64,000 nt of DNA, taken from contig JBKGVF010000007.1 of NCBI GenBank assembly GCA_046462535.1, positions 11,275 through 75,274 on the forward strand. The letters are read 5' to 3'. A program made the position numbers and the translations under genes. The notes under the pieces were generated by a model, which saw nothing but the letters and a program-made list of their open reading frames with translations, ran no database searches and was not told the origin of the DNA. Shown here piece by piece: positions 9,503-17,493 of the stretch (the first letter of the stretch is position 1; the number at the start of each line of letters is the position of its first letter). The stretch is from JAAZCI01 sp046462535. GTDB taxonomy: Bacteria; Pseudomonadota; Gammaproteobacteria; Cardiobacteriales; Wohlfahrtiimonadaceae.

Positions 9503-9523
9503 AGATCATTTAGTTATATAGAG

Positions 9524-9558
9524 AAGAGCCACTCAGGAGTGCTTGAGTGGCTCTTTTA
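9524..9558 (+). terminator. Rho-independent terminator after fbaA
   Basis: A 12-bp perfect stem (9524-9535 with 9544-9555), 8-base loop and a TTTT tail. Confidence 0.88.
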
Positions 9559-9573
9559 CTTTGGAGATAAAAA

Positions 9574-9747
9574 ATGAAGCTGTGTGAAGTAAGTTCGATA
9601 AGAAGAGGAGGAGGGCGCTGGTGGGATATTGTAGGTATCCTAGCACTTTTTCTACTCTTCCTCTCTATCGCTTTTTTCATTGATAAGAGTAGCGAGAAGA
9701 GTGTAGCATCTTTACAGGTGGAATCAGATAAAGAGAGGAGTTATTAA
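9574..9747 (+). CDS. Small single-pass membrane protein upstream of rlmB
   Basis: A 57-codon frame starts at ATG 9574, with GGAG at 9563-9566 as ribosome-binding site, and ends 5 bases before rlmB. The product has a basic N-terminus (RRGGGRWW), one hydrophobic helix at about residues 19-36 (IVGILALFLLFLSIAFFI) and a short charged tail. By the positive-inside rule the N-terminus should be cytoplasmic. I recognise no family. Position after a terminator and just before rlmB suggests co-transcription with rlmB. Confidence 0.55.
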   Translation: MKLCEVSSIRRGGGRWWDIVGILALFLLFLSIAFFIDKSSEKSVASLQVESDKERSY

Positions 9748-9752
9748 CACAT

Positions 9753-10493
9753 ATGGCAAAAGAGTGGATCTATGGTTTTCATGCAATTACTGCAGCAATC
9801 GAGGCAGGTCAAGTATTGCAGGTGATTGCAGATAGTAGACGACAGGATAAGCGAATGCAGCAGCTCCTCATGCAGGTAAAAAATTCAGGGGTTGTGGTGA
9901 GTCTCTCGAATCAAAAAGTGATTGAGGAGATGATTGGCGAGGGGCACCGTCATCAGGGGGTTATTGCTCAGGTTAAGGTGCGGGCGGCCCAAGAGGAGGC
10001 GGATCTTTATCAGCTCATTGAAGAGCTGCAGCACCCCCCCTTTCTTCTGATATTAGATGAGGTTCAGGATCCTCACAATGTCGGGGCTTGTCTACGTAGT
10101 GCAGAGGCGTTTGGGGTTGATGCGGTGATTATTCCTAAAGATAACTCGTGTGGTTTAACACCGGTAGTGCGTAAGGTGTCGAGTGGAAGCTCTGAGCGAG
10201 TCCCATTTATTGAGGTGACCAATCTTGTACGAACCTTAACGGAATTAAAAGAGCGTGGTATCTGGTTGACAGGATTAGCAGGTAGTGGAGAGCAGACCCT
10301 TTTCCAGAGTGATTTTCGTGGTGCAGTGGCAATTATTATGGGATCTGAGGGGAGAGGTCTGCGGCGCCTTACGGAGAAAGCGTGCGATTTTCTAGTAAAG
10401 ATCCCGATGGAGGGGGAGGTAGAGAGTCTTAATGTATCGGTGGCAACAGGGGTGGCGTTAGCAGAAGCGTATCGGCAGAGGCAGCATGGTTAG
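9753..10493 (+). CDS. rlmB: 23S rRNA (guanosine-2251-2'-O)-methyltransferase RlmB
   Basis: RlmB is a SPOUT-class enzyme that methylates G2251 in the peptidyl-transferase P-loop of 23S rRNA. The 246 residues contain the N-terminal substrate-binding domain (MAKEWIYGFHAI...) and the SpoU catalytic core with NVGACLRSAEAFG, IMGSEGRGLRR and the knot motif LNVSVATGVALAEA. Length and motif order match E. coli RlmB. In E. coli the neighbour is rnr; here it is a small membrane-protein gene. Confidence 0.95.
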   Translation: MAKEWIYGFHAITAAIEAGQVLQVIADSRRQDKRMQQLLMQVKNSGVVVSLSNQKVIEEMIGEGHRHQGVIAQVKVRAAQEEADLYQLIEELQHPPFLLILDEVQDPHNVGACLRSAEAFGVDAVIIPKDNSCGLTPVVRKVSSGSSERVPFIEVTNLVRTLTELKERGIWLTGLAGSGEQTLFQSDFRGAVAIIMGSEGRGLRRLTEKACDFLVKIPMEGEVESLNVSVATGVALAEAYRQRQHG

Positions 10494-10514
10494 GTGTTAG
10501 TAATTACTTGAGAA

Positions 10515-10552
10515 TAGAAGAGGCGAGCAGCAATAACCGCTCGCCTCTTCTA
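10515..10552. terminator. Bidirectional hairpin between rlmB and a small membrane-protein gene
   Basis: A perfect 14-bp stem (10515-10528 with 10539-10552) with a 10-base loop lies between convergent genes. Flanking T runs are weak, but the stem is strong. Confidence 0.7.
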
Positions 10553-10610
10553 CTATCTGCTCTCTTTAGCTTCCCTTTATGACCTTTTCTATTTTACCTG
10601 TAAAGATCGA

Positions 10611-10874
10611 TTAGTCGGGCATCTCACGCTGGTAGCGCTGACGCTCCTTAAGTGCTTCAGGCATCTCACTCTCACCTTCACGTACATTAGGGCGGATTAA
10701 TGTGTATGCAGTAAAACCTGTAAACCATAAGAGGAACCCAAAAGGCACTAAAATGGTGGTCATATATTTCCCTAACGCTTGATAGCCGAGGATGAGGGCA
10801 GGTATCCCTACAAAGAGCCCGATAAGGGTCATAATCATTCCAATGTAGTAGACAATCTCATTAAATTTAAGCAT
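10611..10874 (-). CDS. Small two-helix inner-membrane protein, unknown function
   Basis: The 87-residue product has two hydrophobic helices (about 9-30 and 38-60) joined by a short loop and a charged C-terminal tail rich in Glu and Arg. The frame can be extended to a TTG at 10913, but a TATAAT on this strand at 10923-10928 would put transcription start near 10916, making that TTG leaderless. ATG 10874 leaves a normal leader, so I prefer it. I do not recognise a family. Confidence 0.6.
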   Translation of the reverse strand: MLKFNEIVYYIGMIMTLIGLFVGIPALILGYQALGKYMTTILVPFGFLLWFTGFTAYTLIRPNVREGESEMPEALKERQRYQREMPD

Positions 10875-10922
10875 TTTGGTGCTACACCCCTCTAGAATAA
10901 TATTTGGTTTCAATGAGATTTA

Positions 10923-10928
10923 ATTATA
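10923..10928 (-). promoter_or_regulatory. Candidate -10 element for the small membrane-protein gene
   Basis: A perfect TATAAT on the minus strand, about 49 bases upstream of the chosen ATG. No good -35 hexamer is visible at 16-18 bases, so this is tentative. Confidence 0.35.
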
Positions 10929-10980
10929 GTCCCTTTTTAAAAACAATCCATGATAAGTATTAAGAGAATACGCTTTCCCC

Positions 10981-11916
10981 CTAATATTCGCGGGTAGGAT
11001 CGACTTGATTAAGGGGAGGCTTATTGGCGCGAACTCGTAGAATATTGGTTACAATTTGTGCATTAGCTGTTTCAGGATTAGTCTCTGCTGCGATATGGGG
11101 CGTGATCTCTATCTCAGGAGAGCGCCAGAAGGGGTGCTCTTTAGGGAGAGGTTCGGTACGAAAGACATCAAGTAGTGCTCCGCTAATATGCCCTTCATCA
11201 ATAGCGCGGATTAAATCGGCATCTACAATATGTTCACCACGGGCTGGATTGATTATATAAGCCCCTTTAGGAAGTTGCATGAGGCGTTGATAATTTAGAA
11301 GATCAGCTGTTGCTGTAGTAAGGGGTAATAGACAGATAAGGATGTCACTGCGATTGAGAAAAGAGGTGAGCTGAGCATCACCATAGTAGGAGATGATGTT
11401 AGGATGCTCCTTTCTGCTTCGTGACCATGAGATGACAGAGAAGTGATTCTCAATTAAGCGTTCGGCAACCGCTAATCCGAGATTGCCAAGACCTAAAATT
11501 CCGACGGTGAGCTCTTTATGAAATCGACGTGGATATTCACCCCAGCGGGCCGAGCGTTGATCAACGTTATGTCTCTGTATATTTCTTAAGGCTTTTAGAG
11601 TGCCATAGAGAGCGTAGTCAGCCATCTGATAGAACATATCTTCATCTACAAGGCGTGCTATAGGGATATTGTGGGGTAGGTCCCCACATTTAAAGAGATG
11701 ATCAACTCCCATCCCTAATGATTGGATTAATTTAAGATTAGGAAGTTTTGGAAAGATCCCTTCTGGGGGATTCCAGGCTAAGACTGTGTCGATTGACTCA
11801 AAGTCTAAATCTTCAGAGTAGGGTAGTACTCTAATCGAGGCATCGATTTCGGTTAGGATATGATCCCAAGGTTCAATAGTGGGAATGGTGCGACTTAGAA
11901 AGAGAACGTTTTTCAT
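10981..11916 (-). CDS. ghrA: Glyoxylate/hydroxypyruvate reductase A-like D-2-hydroxyacid dehydrogenase
   Basis: This family reduces glyoxylate and hydroxypyruvate with NADPH. The 311-residue protein has the GhrA pattern throughout: an early LAWNPPEG segment, LIQSLGMGVDHLF, the nucleotide-binding loop GILGLGNLG followed by SWSRSRKEHP (Arg/Ser consistent with NADPH preference), NPARGEHIVDADLI with the catalytic Arg, and TPHIAAETNPETA with the catalytic His. Substrate choice is inferred from similarity; other 2-hydroxyacids are possible. It is monocistronic by position. Confidence 0.85.
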   Translation of the reverse strand: MKNVLFLSRTIPTIEPWDHILTEIDASIRVLPYSEDLDFESIDTVLAWNPPEGIFPKLPNLKLIQSLGMGVDHLFKCGDLPHNIPIARLVDEDMFYQMADYALYGTLKALRNIQRHNVDQRSARWGEYPRRFHKELTVGILGLGNLGLAVAERLIENHFSVISWSRSRKEHPNIISYYGDAQLTSFLNRSDILICLLPLTTATADLLNYQRLMQLPKGAYIINPARGEHIVDADLIRAIDEGHISGALLDVFRTEPLPKEHPFWRSPEIEITPHIAAETNPETANAQIVTNILRVRANKPPLNQVDPTREY

Positions 11917-11953
11917 ACAATCTACCTCATAAAAAATCTATCTTGATAAGAGA

Positions 11954-11985
11954 AAGCATACCCAATGTTCTCACTGGGTATGCTT
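11954..11985 (-). terminator. Terminator hairpin after mscL
   Basis: An 11-bp perfect stem (11954-11964 with 11975-11985), 10-base loop; reading on the minus strand it is followed by a T-rich TTTCTCTT. It would end mscL transcription before ghrA. Confidence 0.65.
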
Positions 11986-12035
11986 ACTAAGTAGAGAGTT
12001 TTCGTATTCTCTTTCTTTTCTATTGTTAATGCAAT

Positions 12036-12446
12036 CTATTTCTGCTCTTTAAGAAGATCACGAATTTCCGTTAAGAGGCTCTCTTCAGCGCTCGGTGTGG
12101 GAGCGGCCTCTTCCTTCTCCGCTTCCTCCTCTTTACTTCTCAGGGAGTTAATAACTTTAATTGCGACAAATATTGAGAGAGCAACAATTGTAAAGTCGAA
12201 GACATTTTGAATAAAGAGACCATAATTTAATACAACTTCTGGGGCATCTTCCGTCGCTTCTTTAAGAACAACGGCAAAGTCTTTAAAATCGATCCCACCA
12301 ATTAAAACCCCTAATGGGGGCATTACAATATCAGAGACAAGTGAGGAGACAATCTTATTGAAAGCACCACCAATAATGACTCCAACGGCTAGGTCGATAA
12401 CGTTACCGCGCATTGCAAATTCTTTAAACTCTTTAAAAAAACTCAT
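12036..12446 (-). CDS. mscL: Large-conductance mechanosensitive channel MscL
   Basis: MscL is a homopentameric inner-membrane valve that opens under hypo-osmotic shock. The 136-residue protein has the conserved N-terminal amphipathic start MSFFKEFKEFAMRGNVIDLA, TM1 with the pore-lining GVIIGGAFNKIV, a periplasmic loop, TM2 (FTIVALSIFVAIKVI) and the charged C-terminal bundle with the terminal helix LLTEIRDLL. Length and layout match the E. coli protein. Confidence 0.97.
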   Translation of the reverse strand: MSFFKEFKEFAMRGNVIDLAVGVIIGGAFNKIVSSLVSDIVMPPLGVLIGGIDFKDFAVVLKEATEDAPEVVLNYGLFIQNVFDFTIVALSIFVAIKVINSLRSKEEEAEKEEAAPTPSAEESLLTEIRDLLKEQK

Positions 12447-12679
12447 AATAGATACTCCTTTAAAATTAATGATTAGTGACCGACACTCTTATTGCCACGT
12501 TAAAAAGTGGATCGATTATAATCCTAAAGTAGGGAATAGTCATATTTATGTTGGGAAGAATTAAAGAGCTTTAGTTTATGTTAATGCAGATGATTGGTGG
12601 ATATAACCCCACTACTAGCTAATTCCTTTTAGAAGGTTATATAATACCCTTTTTCAATTGCAGAGAAGTGGTCAATATT

Positions 12680-13612
12680 ATGAAAATTGTCGTAGCGTTA
12701 GGAGGAAATGCCTTAGGTCAGACTGCTAAGGCACAACATGAAAATTTAAAGAGTAGTGTTGTTCCGATAGTGGATCTTATTGAGGAGGGGCATGATGTGA
12801 TATTGACGCACGGTAATGGGCCACAGGTGGGGATGATTAAGTTAGCGATGGATGCAGCAACAGAGCTTAATCAAGCGGAGACAATGCCTATTACTGAGTG
12901 TGTTGCAATGAGTCAAGGGTATATTGGTTACCACTTACAGCGCTATATCCGTGATGAGCTTGCGCGTCGGTCGATTGCTAAGGAGGTGGTGACCATTGTC
13001 ACGGAGGTGATTGTTGATGGTGCTGATCCAGCCTTCACTACACCTAATAAGCCGATTGGAGCATTCTATACTAAGGAGGAGGCGGAGCGATTTCGGGCAC
13101 AAGGTTATGTGATGATGGAGGATGCAGGGCGAGGTTATCGTCATGTAGTCGCCTCCCCAAAGCCTGTTGATATTGTTCAGAAGAGCACCATTGAGGCGCT
13201 AGTGAGAGCGGGTGAGGTTGTCATTACTGTTGGAGGTGGAGGGATTCCTATCTCTATAGAAGAAGGGCGTACCATAAGTCATGCCGCTGTAATCGATAAA
13301 GATCATGCTTCAGCTAAGTTAGCCGAGATTATCGATGCTGACTTTCTGTTGATTCTTACAGAAGTTGAGCAGGTAGCACTCCATTTTGGTGAGCCTAATG
13401 AGGAGCGCCTCTCTCTGTTAGATGAGGGGATGATTGAGCAGTATAGAGAGGCTGGTGAATTTGCTCCAGGATCGATGTTACCTAAAGTAGAAGCAGCTCT
13501 AAATTTTGCAAAGAGTAAGCCAGGACGATCAGCGTTAATTACATCGTTAGAGAAGGCGAAAGAGGGGTTTGCGGGGGAGACAGGGACACGGGTAGTTGCT
13601 AAGATCGGTTAG
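12680..13612 (+). CDS. arcC: Carbamate kinase
   Basis: Carbamate kinase makes ATP from carbamoyl phosphate, usually as the last step of arginine fermentation. The 310-residue product has IVVALGGNALG at the N-terminus, THGNGPQVG, TVGGGGIPI and the VIDKDHASAKLAE motif typical of the amino-acid kinase fold. ATG 12680 is preferred over an upstream in-frame GTG (12668), because family members begin just before VVALGGNA. No arcA or arcB lies in the window, so the arginine deiminase link cannot be confirmed here; other sources of carbamoyl phosphate are possible. Confidence 0.92.
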   Translation: MKIVVALGGNALGQTAKAQHENLKSSVVPIVDLIEEGHDVILTHGNGPQVGMIKLAMDAATELNQAETMPITECVAMSQGYIGYHLQRYIRDELARRSIAKEVVTIVTEVIVDGADPAFTTPNKPIGAFYTKEEAERFRAQGYVMMEDAGRGYRHVVASPKPVDIVQKSTIEALVRAGEVVITVGGGGIPISIEEGRTISHAAVIDKDHASAKLAEIIDADFLLILTEVEQVALHFGEPNEERLSLLDEGMIEQYREAGEFAPGSMLPKVEAALNFAKSKPGRSALITSLEKAKEGFAGETGTRVVAKIG

Positions 13613-13637
13613 AGAGAGTGAGGAGTGTTATGATTAG

Positions 13638-13666
13638 AGGGTCAATAGCGTATTGACCCTTTTTTT
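13638..13666 (+). terminator. Rho-independent terminator after arcC
   Basis: A 10-bp perfect stem (13638-13647 with 13651-13660), 3-base loop GCG and seven T. Confidence 0.9.
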
Positions 13667-13686
13667 ATTAAGTGGAGGTTGAGTAG

Positions 13687-14283
13687 ATGAAGGGACGAAG
13701 AGCGAAGGATTACTACCATCATCAATATGGTATTACAGAGCCACACTCAGATGTGGTAGAGGCAGCAACAAAGATCGCTCCTTGTACTGTATTAGATTTA
13801 GGGTGTGGTCAGGGGCGTAATAGTCTCTACCTGCATGATCGGGGGTTTAGGGTGACAGCAGTTGATCGAAACCCTAAGATGTTGGCCACGTTAAATCATA
13901 TTCTTGAAGCTGAGGAGATCGAGGGAATTGAAGTTCATGAATATGATATTAATCGTGCTGCCTTAAGAGAAGCGTATGATCTCATTATTTCAACAGTGGT
14001 ATTAATGTTTGTAGATGAGAGGGCAGTGCCTGATATTATTCGTAATATACAGAGACAGACCCGCATCGGAGGCTACAATTTAATTGTTTCAGGGATGTCT
14101 ACGGAGGCCTATCCCTATGATGGCTTCTCCTTTGCCTTTGCTGAAGGGGAGCTTAGAGAATATTATCAGGGCTGGCGTCTCCTTAAATATAATGAGGATG
14201 TTGGAGAGATGCATCGTCGAGATCGTTTTGGTAATCGAACGAAACTTCAATTTGCAACTATGTTGGCTCAGAGGATTGTCTAG
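13687..14283 (+). CDS. tehB: TehB-type SAM-dependent methyltransferase
   Basis: The 198-residue protein matches E. coli TehB, which methylates tellurite and selenite and confers tellurite tolerance. The SAM-binding motif VLDLGCGQGRNS lies at residues 35-46, followed by STVVLMF, GGYNLIVSGM, the Phe/Glu motif FAFAEGELREYY, and YNEDVGEMHRRD. tehA (the membrane partner) is not adjacent. The natural substrate in this organism may differ; tellurite is what is known for the family. Confidence 0.9.
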   Translation: MKGRRAKDYYHHQYGITEPHSDVVEAATKIAPCTVLDLGCGQGRNSLYLHDRGFRVTAVDRNPKMLATLNHILEAEEIEGIEVHEYDINRAALREAYDLIISTVVLMFVDERAVPDIIRNIQRQTRIGGYNLIVSGMSTEAYPYDGFSFAFAEGELREYYQGWRLLKYNEDVGEMHRRDRFGNRTKLQFATMLAQRIV

Positions 14284-14306
14284 AATAGGAGTAAGAGAGT
14301 ATAGAG

Positions 14307-14846
14307 ATGGCCATTTCGGATAAAGATAGAGCGCTCTTTCGTGCGGCGGTAGGCAGAGTAAAGCCGATAAAGAGCGATCGAATCGAACCTCAAAGGAGGC
14401 CGATTAAGTTACATATTCGTAAAGCATTGCCCGATGATAATCAATTTGATGATCTAATGAGTGATGATACCTCATGGCTCAATGATACACAGGAGGAGAT
14501 GCGCTTTGCGCGAAATGGTGTACCGCGAAAATTGCTGCGGCAGTTGCTGCAGGGAGCGATAGCGCCTGAGGCATCGATCGATCTTCATGGATTGACAGCA
14601 GAGTCAGCCCGAGAGGAGGTGAGTCAATTTCTCTACTATGCAATTAAGCAGAATCTATACTGCATCATGATCATTCATGGGCAGGGGTATCATTCGCAAG
14701 AGGGGGCAGTTATCCGAGGATTGGTCGATCGGTGGTTACGTTTTCGCCCTGAGGTGCTCGCTTTTGCCAACCCCCCTCAACGAATGGGAGGGAGGGGAGC
14801 GACACTCTGTATCTTAAGGCCAGACTCCCCTTTCGAGAAGTATTAA
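14307..14846 (+). CDS. Smr-domain protein (SmrA/SmrB-like nuclease)
   Basis: The 179-residue protein has a variable N-terminal part and a C-terminal Smr domain from about residue 90, with the DLHGLTAESA motif and IIHGQGYHS, the two signatures of Smr domains. Some Smr proteins nick DNA; E. coli SmrB cuts mRNA at collided ribosomes through its DLHG motif. The glycine loop and the ending GGRGATLCIL look closer to SmrA (YdaL) than SmrB by memory, so I give no symbol. It follows tehB by 23 bases and is probably co-transcribed. Confidence 0.85.
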   Translation: MAISDKDRALFRAAVGRVKPIKSDRIEPQRRPIKLHIRKALPDDNQFDDLMSDDTSWLNDTQEEMRFARNGVPRKLLRQLLQGAIAPEASIDLHGLTAESAREEVSQFLYYAIKQNLYCIMIIHGQGYHSQEGAVIRGLVDRWLRFRPEVLAFANPPQRMGGRGATLCILRPDSPFEKY

Positions 14847-14879
14847 GTCCCTAATTGGAGTATACTCCTCTGAAATTAA

Positions 14880-14908
14880 TTCAAAAATAGTAGAGAGTTC
14901 GGTATCAT
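14880..14908 (+). promoter_or_regulatory. Candidate sigma-70 promoter for the VUT transporter unit
   Basis: TTCAAA (14880-14885), 17-base spacer, TATCAT (14903-14908). It would start a leader of about 90 bases that contains the preQ1 aptamer. Confidence 0.4.
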
Positions 14909-14966
14909 GCTCACTATTGCCCTCTGTTAGGAGGACTATATCTGAGGCTCTTTCTGTAGAGTAGTT

Positions 14967-15000
14967 TTGGGTTCCCTCACCCCCAATAATCAAAAAGGAT
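14967..15000 (+). promoter_or_regulatory. Class I preQ1 riboswitch (translational)
   Basis: A 5-bp stem P1 (TTGGG 14967-14971 with CCCAA 14982-14986) encloses a 10-base loop whose last base is C, as in the Thermoanaerobacter tengcongensis preQ1-I aptamer. An A-rich tail (14987-14996) follows. The loop bases TCC (14973-14975) can pair with GGA (14997-14999), forming the H-type pseudoknot. That GGA is part of the Shine-Dalgarno AAGGA five bases before the ATG at 15005, so ligand binding should hide the ribosome-binding site. Stem length, loop length and tail agree with the known architecture, and the downstream gene is a queuosine-precursor transporter. The match was made by eye; a covariance-model search would settle it. 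Confidence 0.8.
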
Positions 15001-15004
15001 ATCT

Positions 15005-15565
15005 ATGCGTTACATCTATTTAGCCGCTTATGTTGGCTCGATCTTGATTGCTAATCTGTTGATCGATAAATTTGTTCCACTCCCCTATTTTGGACTCTTA
15101 AGCTTGGGGACAGTCTTCTTCGCTTTTGTCTTCACTCTCCGAGATCATCTTCATCGGTTCGGCTTACGTTTTGCACTCTTTGGGATTGCGTTAGCACTAT
15201 TAGTGAATACTCTCTTTGGAGTGATATTTGCTATCCCTACACGATTTTTAATCGCCTCTTTTTTAGCGATCTTGTTAAGTGAGTTAGCAGATACAGCAGT
15301 TTTTGAGCGATTGAAAGAGCGCTCTTGGGCCACTAAAGTGCTTGCGAGTAATGGGGTCAGTGTTCCTATCGATAGTGCTGTTATGACAATGATCGCCTTT
15401 TATGGCGTGATGAGTGGGCGGGAGATGGTAGAGATTATCTTTGCTGATATTTTGGCTAAATATCTAATTGCATCAACGATTCTTATACGCCCCGAAACCT
15501 TAAGTAGGGTGAGAAGCATTCTATGTAATTCATCAACATCAGTTAAGAAGGAGCAAGGTATTTAA
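15005..15565 (+). CDS. VUT-family (YhhQ-like) queuosine precursor transporter
   Basis: The 186-residue protein is almost entirely hydrophobic, with about six helices, and matches the VUT (vitamin uptake transporter, DUF165/COG1738) family. Recognisable pieces are the FVFTLRDHLHRFG motif after the second helix, the SELADTAVFERLKERSWATK motif, and ASNGVSVPIDSAVMTMIAF. E. coli YhhQ imports preQ0 and preQ1; this gene sits behind a preQ1-type riboswitch, so preQ1 or a close relative is the likely cargo. It overlaps nothing and is followed 3 bases later by a QueF-like gene. Confidence 0.85.
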   Translation: MRYIYLAAYVGSILIANLLIDKFVPLPYFGLLSLGTVFFAFVFTLRDHLHRFGLRFALFGIALALLVNTLFGVIFAIPTRFLIASFLAILLSELADTAVFERLKERSWATKVLASNGVSVPIDSAVMTMIAFYGVMSGREMVEIIFADILAKYLIASTILIRPETLSRVRSILCNSSTSVKKEQGI

Positions 15566-15568
15566 GCG

Positions 15569-15997
15569 ATGTTTATTCCAGAGACTCGAGCCATGAGTTA
15601 CTATTCACCCCACCATGAGGTTAGCTTAGATCTGATCCCTAATCGTAATCCTGGTTTATTGATAGAGCAGGCTCATCAGCTTCAGCTACCCATTCTCTGC
15701 CCAGCAAGCAAAAATCCAGCACCAGGGTCGGAATTAGAGATTCACTACTCAGGAGGAAGATACTTTTTAGAGCTCTTCTCCCTTGAGCGCTATCTGAATG
15801 GATTTATTGGCCATCAAGAGGTGAGGGATATTGAGTATCTAGTACAAGAGGTTGCTAAGGATTGTGCCACAGCTCTAGGGGTGAGGGTTACTGTAGTGGG
15901 GCGGATCATTCTTGCCGGTCTAGCGCAGCGTCAAGTGATTAAGGTGGAAGCAGAACCCCTTAAATCTTTAATGGAGGAGCGCCGAGTGAGCCGGTAA
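15569..15997 (+). CDS. Divergent QueF-like T-fold protein (7-deazaguanine pathway)
   Basis: The 142-residue product aligns with the QueF nitrile reductase family around ILCPASKNPAPGSELEIHY (Cys44), which corresponds to the QueF catalytic segment CPxTxQPD. The catalytic Cys is kept, but the family Asp seven residues later is Ala51. The substrate-binding NHxxFHE stretch is also replaced by a diverged GHQEVRDIE. The C-terminal GGLDI-type cofactor segment is not visible. It therefore looks like a T-fold relative rather than a normal preQ0-to-preQ1 reductase. The preQ1 riboswitch and the transporter 3 bases upstream tie it to 7-deazaguanines. An internal ATG at 15593 is an alternative start. Function is uncertain. 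Confidence 0.65.
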   Translation: MFIPETRAMSYYSPHHEVSLDLIPNRNPGLLIEQAHQLQLPILCPASKNPAPGSELEIHYSGGRYFLELFSLERYLNGFIGHQEVRDIEYLVQEVAKDCATALGVRVTVVGRIILAGLAQRQVIKVEAEPLKSLMEERRVSR

Positions 15998-16088
15998 TGG
16001 GCTCGTTGATTTGATCTTCCCATTCCTGTTTATTTTCTCTCTGTGGTAAACTGCCCTCTTTAAAATTTATAGATGAGGAGAGGCATTA

Positions 16089-17444
16089 ATGAGTCAAAAG
16101 AGAAGGAGACGGGGGCGGCGCAGACGGTTACCTGCTGAGCCTATCCAGGTGTATATCGAAGATCTTGCTCATGATGGGCGAGGGGTTGCAAAGGTGGAGG
16201 AGAAGGTGCTCTTTGTCGATGGCGCCTTACCTGGTGAAGAGGTGATGGCGCAATATACACGAATTCGAAAAGATTATGATGAAGCTCAAGTGGTGGAGGT
16301 GTTAACAGCCTCACCTGATCGAGTAGAACCCTTTTGTGATGTGTATGGTATTTGTGGAGGTTGCCGCCTACAACATTTAGATGCAGAGCGTCAGATTGAG
16401 TTTAAAGCGAATCAATTGAGAGTCAATCTTGAGCGGCAGGCGGGTCTAACAGAGTATCAGATGCTCCCCCATCTACGGGGTGCAACAGAGCATTATCGCT
16501 ATAAAGCGCGCCTTGGTGTTAAGAATGTTCCTGCTAAAGGGCGCGTATTGGTGGGTTTCCGTGAGCGATTAACCCCCTTTATTGTGGATATGGATCGCTG
16601 CCCTATTCTTGAGGAGCGAGTTGATCAGTTAATTTCCCCCTTATCTACCCTTATTGGTGAGCTCTCTATTGCAGCAAAGTTACCCCAGATTGAGGTGGCG
16701 ATAGGTGATCAGTGTCATGCGCTTAGTCTGCGTATTTTAGAGACACCCTCAGCAGAAGATTTAGAGCGTCTAAAGGCGTTTGAGGCGGAGCATGATCTTC
16801 TTCTCTATCTGCAGCCGGGGAATGAGGCTACTACAGAGGCACTCTCAGAGCGAGGGGCGTCTGATCAAGCAATCCATTACCGATTATTAGATGATTTAAC
16901 ACTCTACTTTAAGCCTTATCATTTTACACAGGTCAATCCGGAAATGAATGATAAGATGGTGCGACAGGCGCTCAATCTCTTACAGCTAAAGGGGGATGAG
17001 CATCTCTTAGATCTCTTTTGTGGTTTAGGTAATTTCACATTAGCGTTAGCCACCGAGGCGGGATCAGTGATCGGTGTTGAAGGAGATCAAAGCTTAACTG
17101 AGTGGGCTGAGCGCAACGCAGAATATAACAATATTAAGAATGTTGCTTTTCATTGTGCTGACTTAACAGAGGATCAGAGTGATGCCCCGTGGATGAAGCA
17201 GAAGTATGATGCAATCTTGGTGGACCCACCGCGTTCAGGTGCCTTAGAGATGATGCCTTATCTTGGTGAGCTTGCCCCTAAAAAGATCCTCTATGTTTCA
17301 TGTCATCCGGCAACTTTAGCACGGGATTTAGCGCTCTTAACACAAGAGTATCCTTATGAACTTGTTTCCGCAGGAGTTATGGATATGTTCCCCCATACTG
17401 CCCATGTGGAATCTATGGCTCTTTTAGAGCGAAAAGAGTCTTAG
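16089..17444 (+). CDS. rlmD: 23S rRNA (uracil-1939-C5)-methyltransferase RlmD
   Basis: RlmD methylates U1939 of 23S rRNA using SAM and carries a [4Fe-4S] cluster. The 451-residue protein starts with a very basic tail and a TRAM RNA-binding domain (about 18-75). The cluster cysteines are C83, C89 and C92 (CDVYGICGGC) and C171 (DRCPIL). The Rossmann domain has DLFCGLGNFTLALA and DPPRSGA, and the catalytic Cys405 lies in YVSCHPATLARD. Length and domain order are canonical. Confidence 0.95.
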   Translation: MSQKRRRRGRRRRLPAEPIQVYIEDLAHDGRGVAKVEEKVLFVDGALPGEEVMAQYTRIRKDYDEAQVVEVLTASPDRVEPFCDVYGICGGCRLQHLDAERQIEFKANQLRVNLERQAGLTEYQMLPHLRGATEHYRYKARLGVKNVPAKGRVLVGFRERLTPFIVDMDRCPILEERVDQLISPLSTLIGELSIAAKLPQIEVAIGDQCHALSLRILETPSAEDLERLKAFEAEHDLLLYLQPGNEATTEALSERGASDQAIHYRLLDDLTLYFKPYHFTQVNPEMNDKMVRQALNLLQLKGDEHLLDLFCGLGNFTLALATEAGSVIGVEGDQSLTEWAERNAEYNNIKNVAFHCADLTEDQSDAPWMKQKYDAILVDPPRSGALEMMPYLGELAPKKILYVSCHPATLARDLALLTQEYPYELVSAGVMDMFPHTAHVESMALLERKES

Positions 17445-17493
17445 ATCGCTTTAGGTGGAATGATTATCTATCGACTAATTGGAGTGGTTGGTT

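Noticed and set aside
10601..10910. Possible lipobox GCS near the N-terminus of the 10913-start frame
   Set aside because: It appears only if the TTG start is used; the ATG at 10874 removes it and fits the promoter better.
14857..14868. Perfect 12-base palindrome GGAGTATACTCC after the Smr gene
   Set aside because: It has no loop or T run to be a terminator and a repressor site cannot be argued from one copy.
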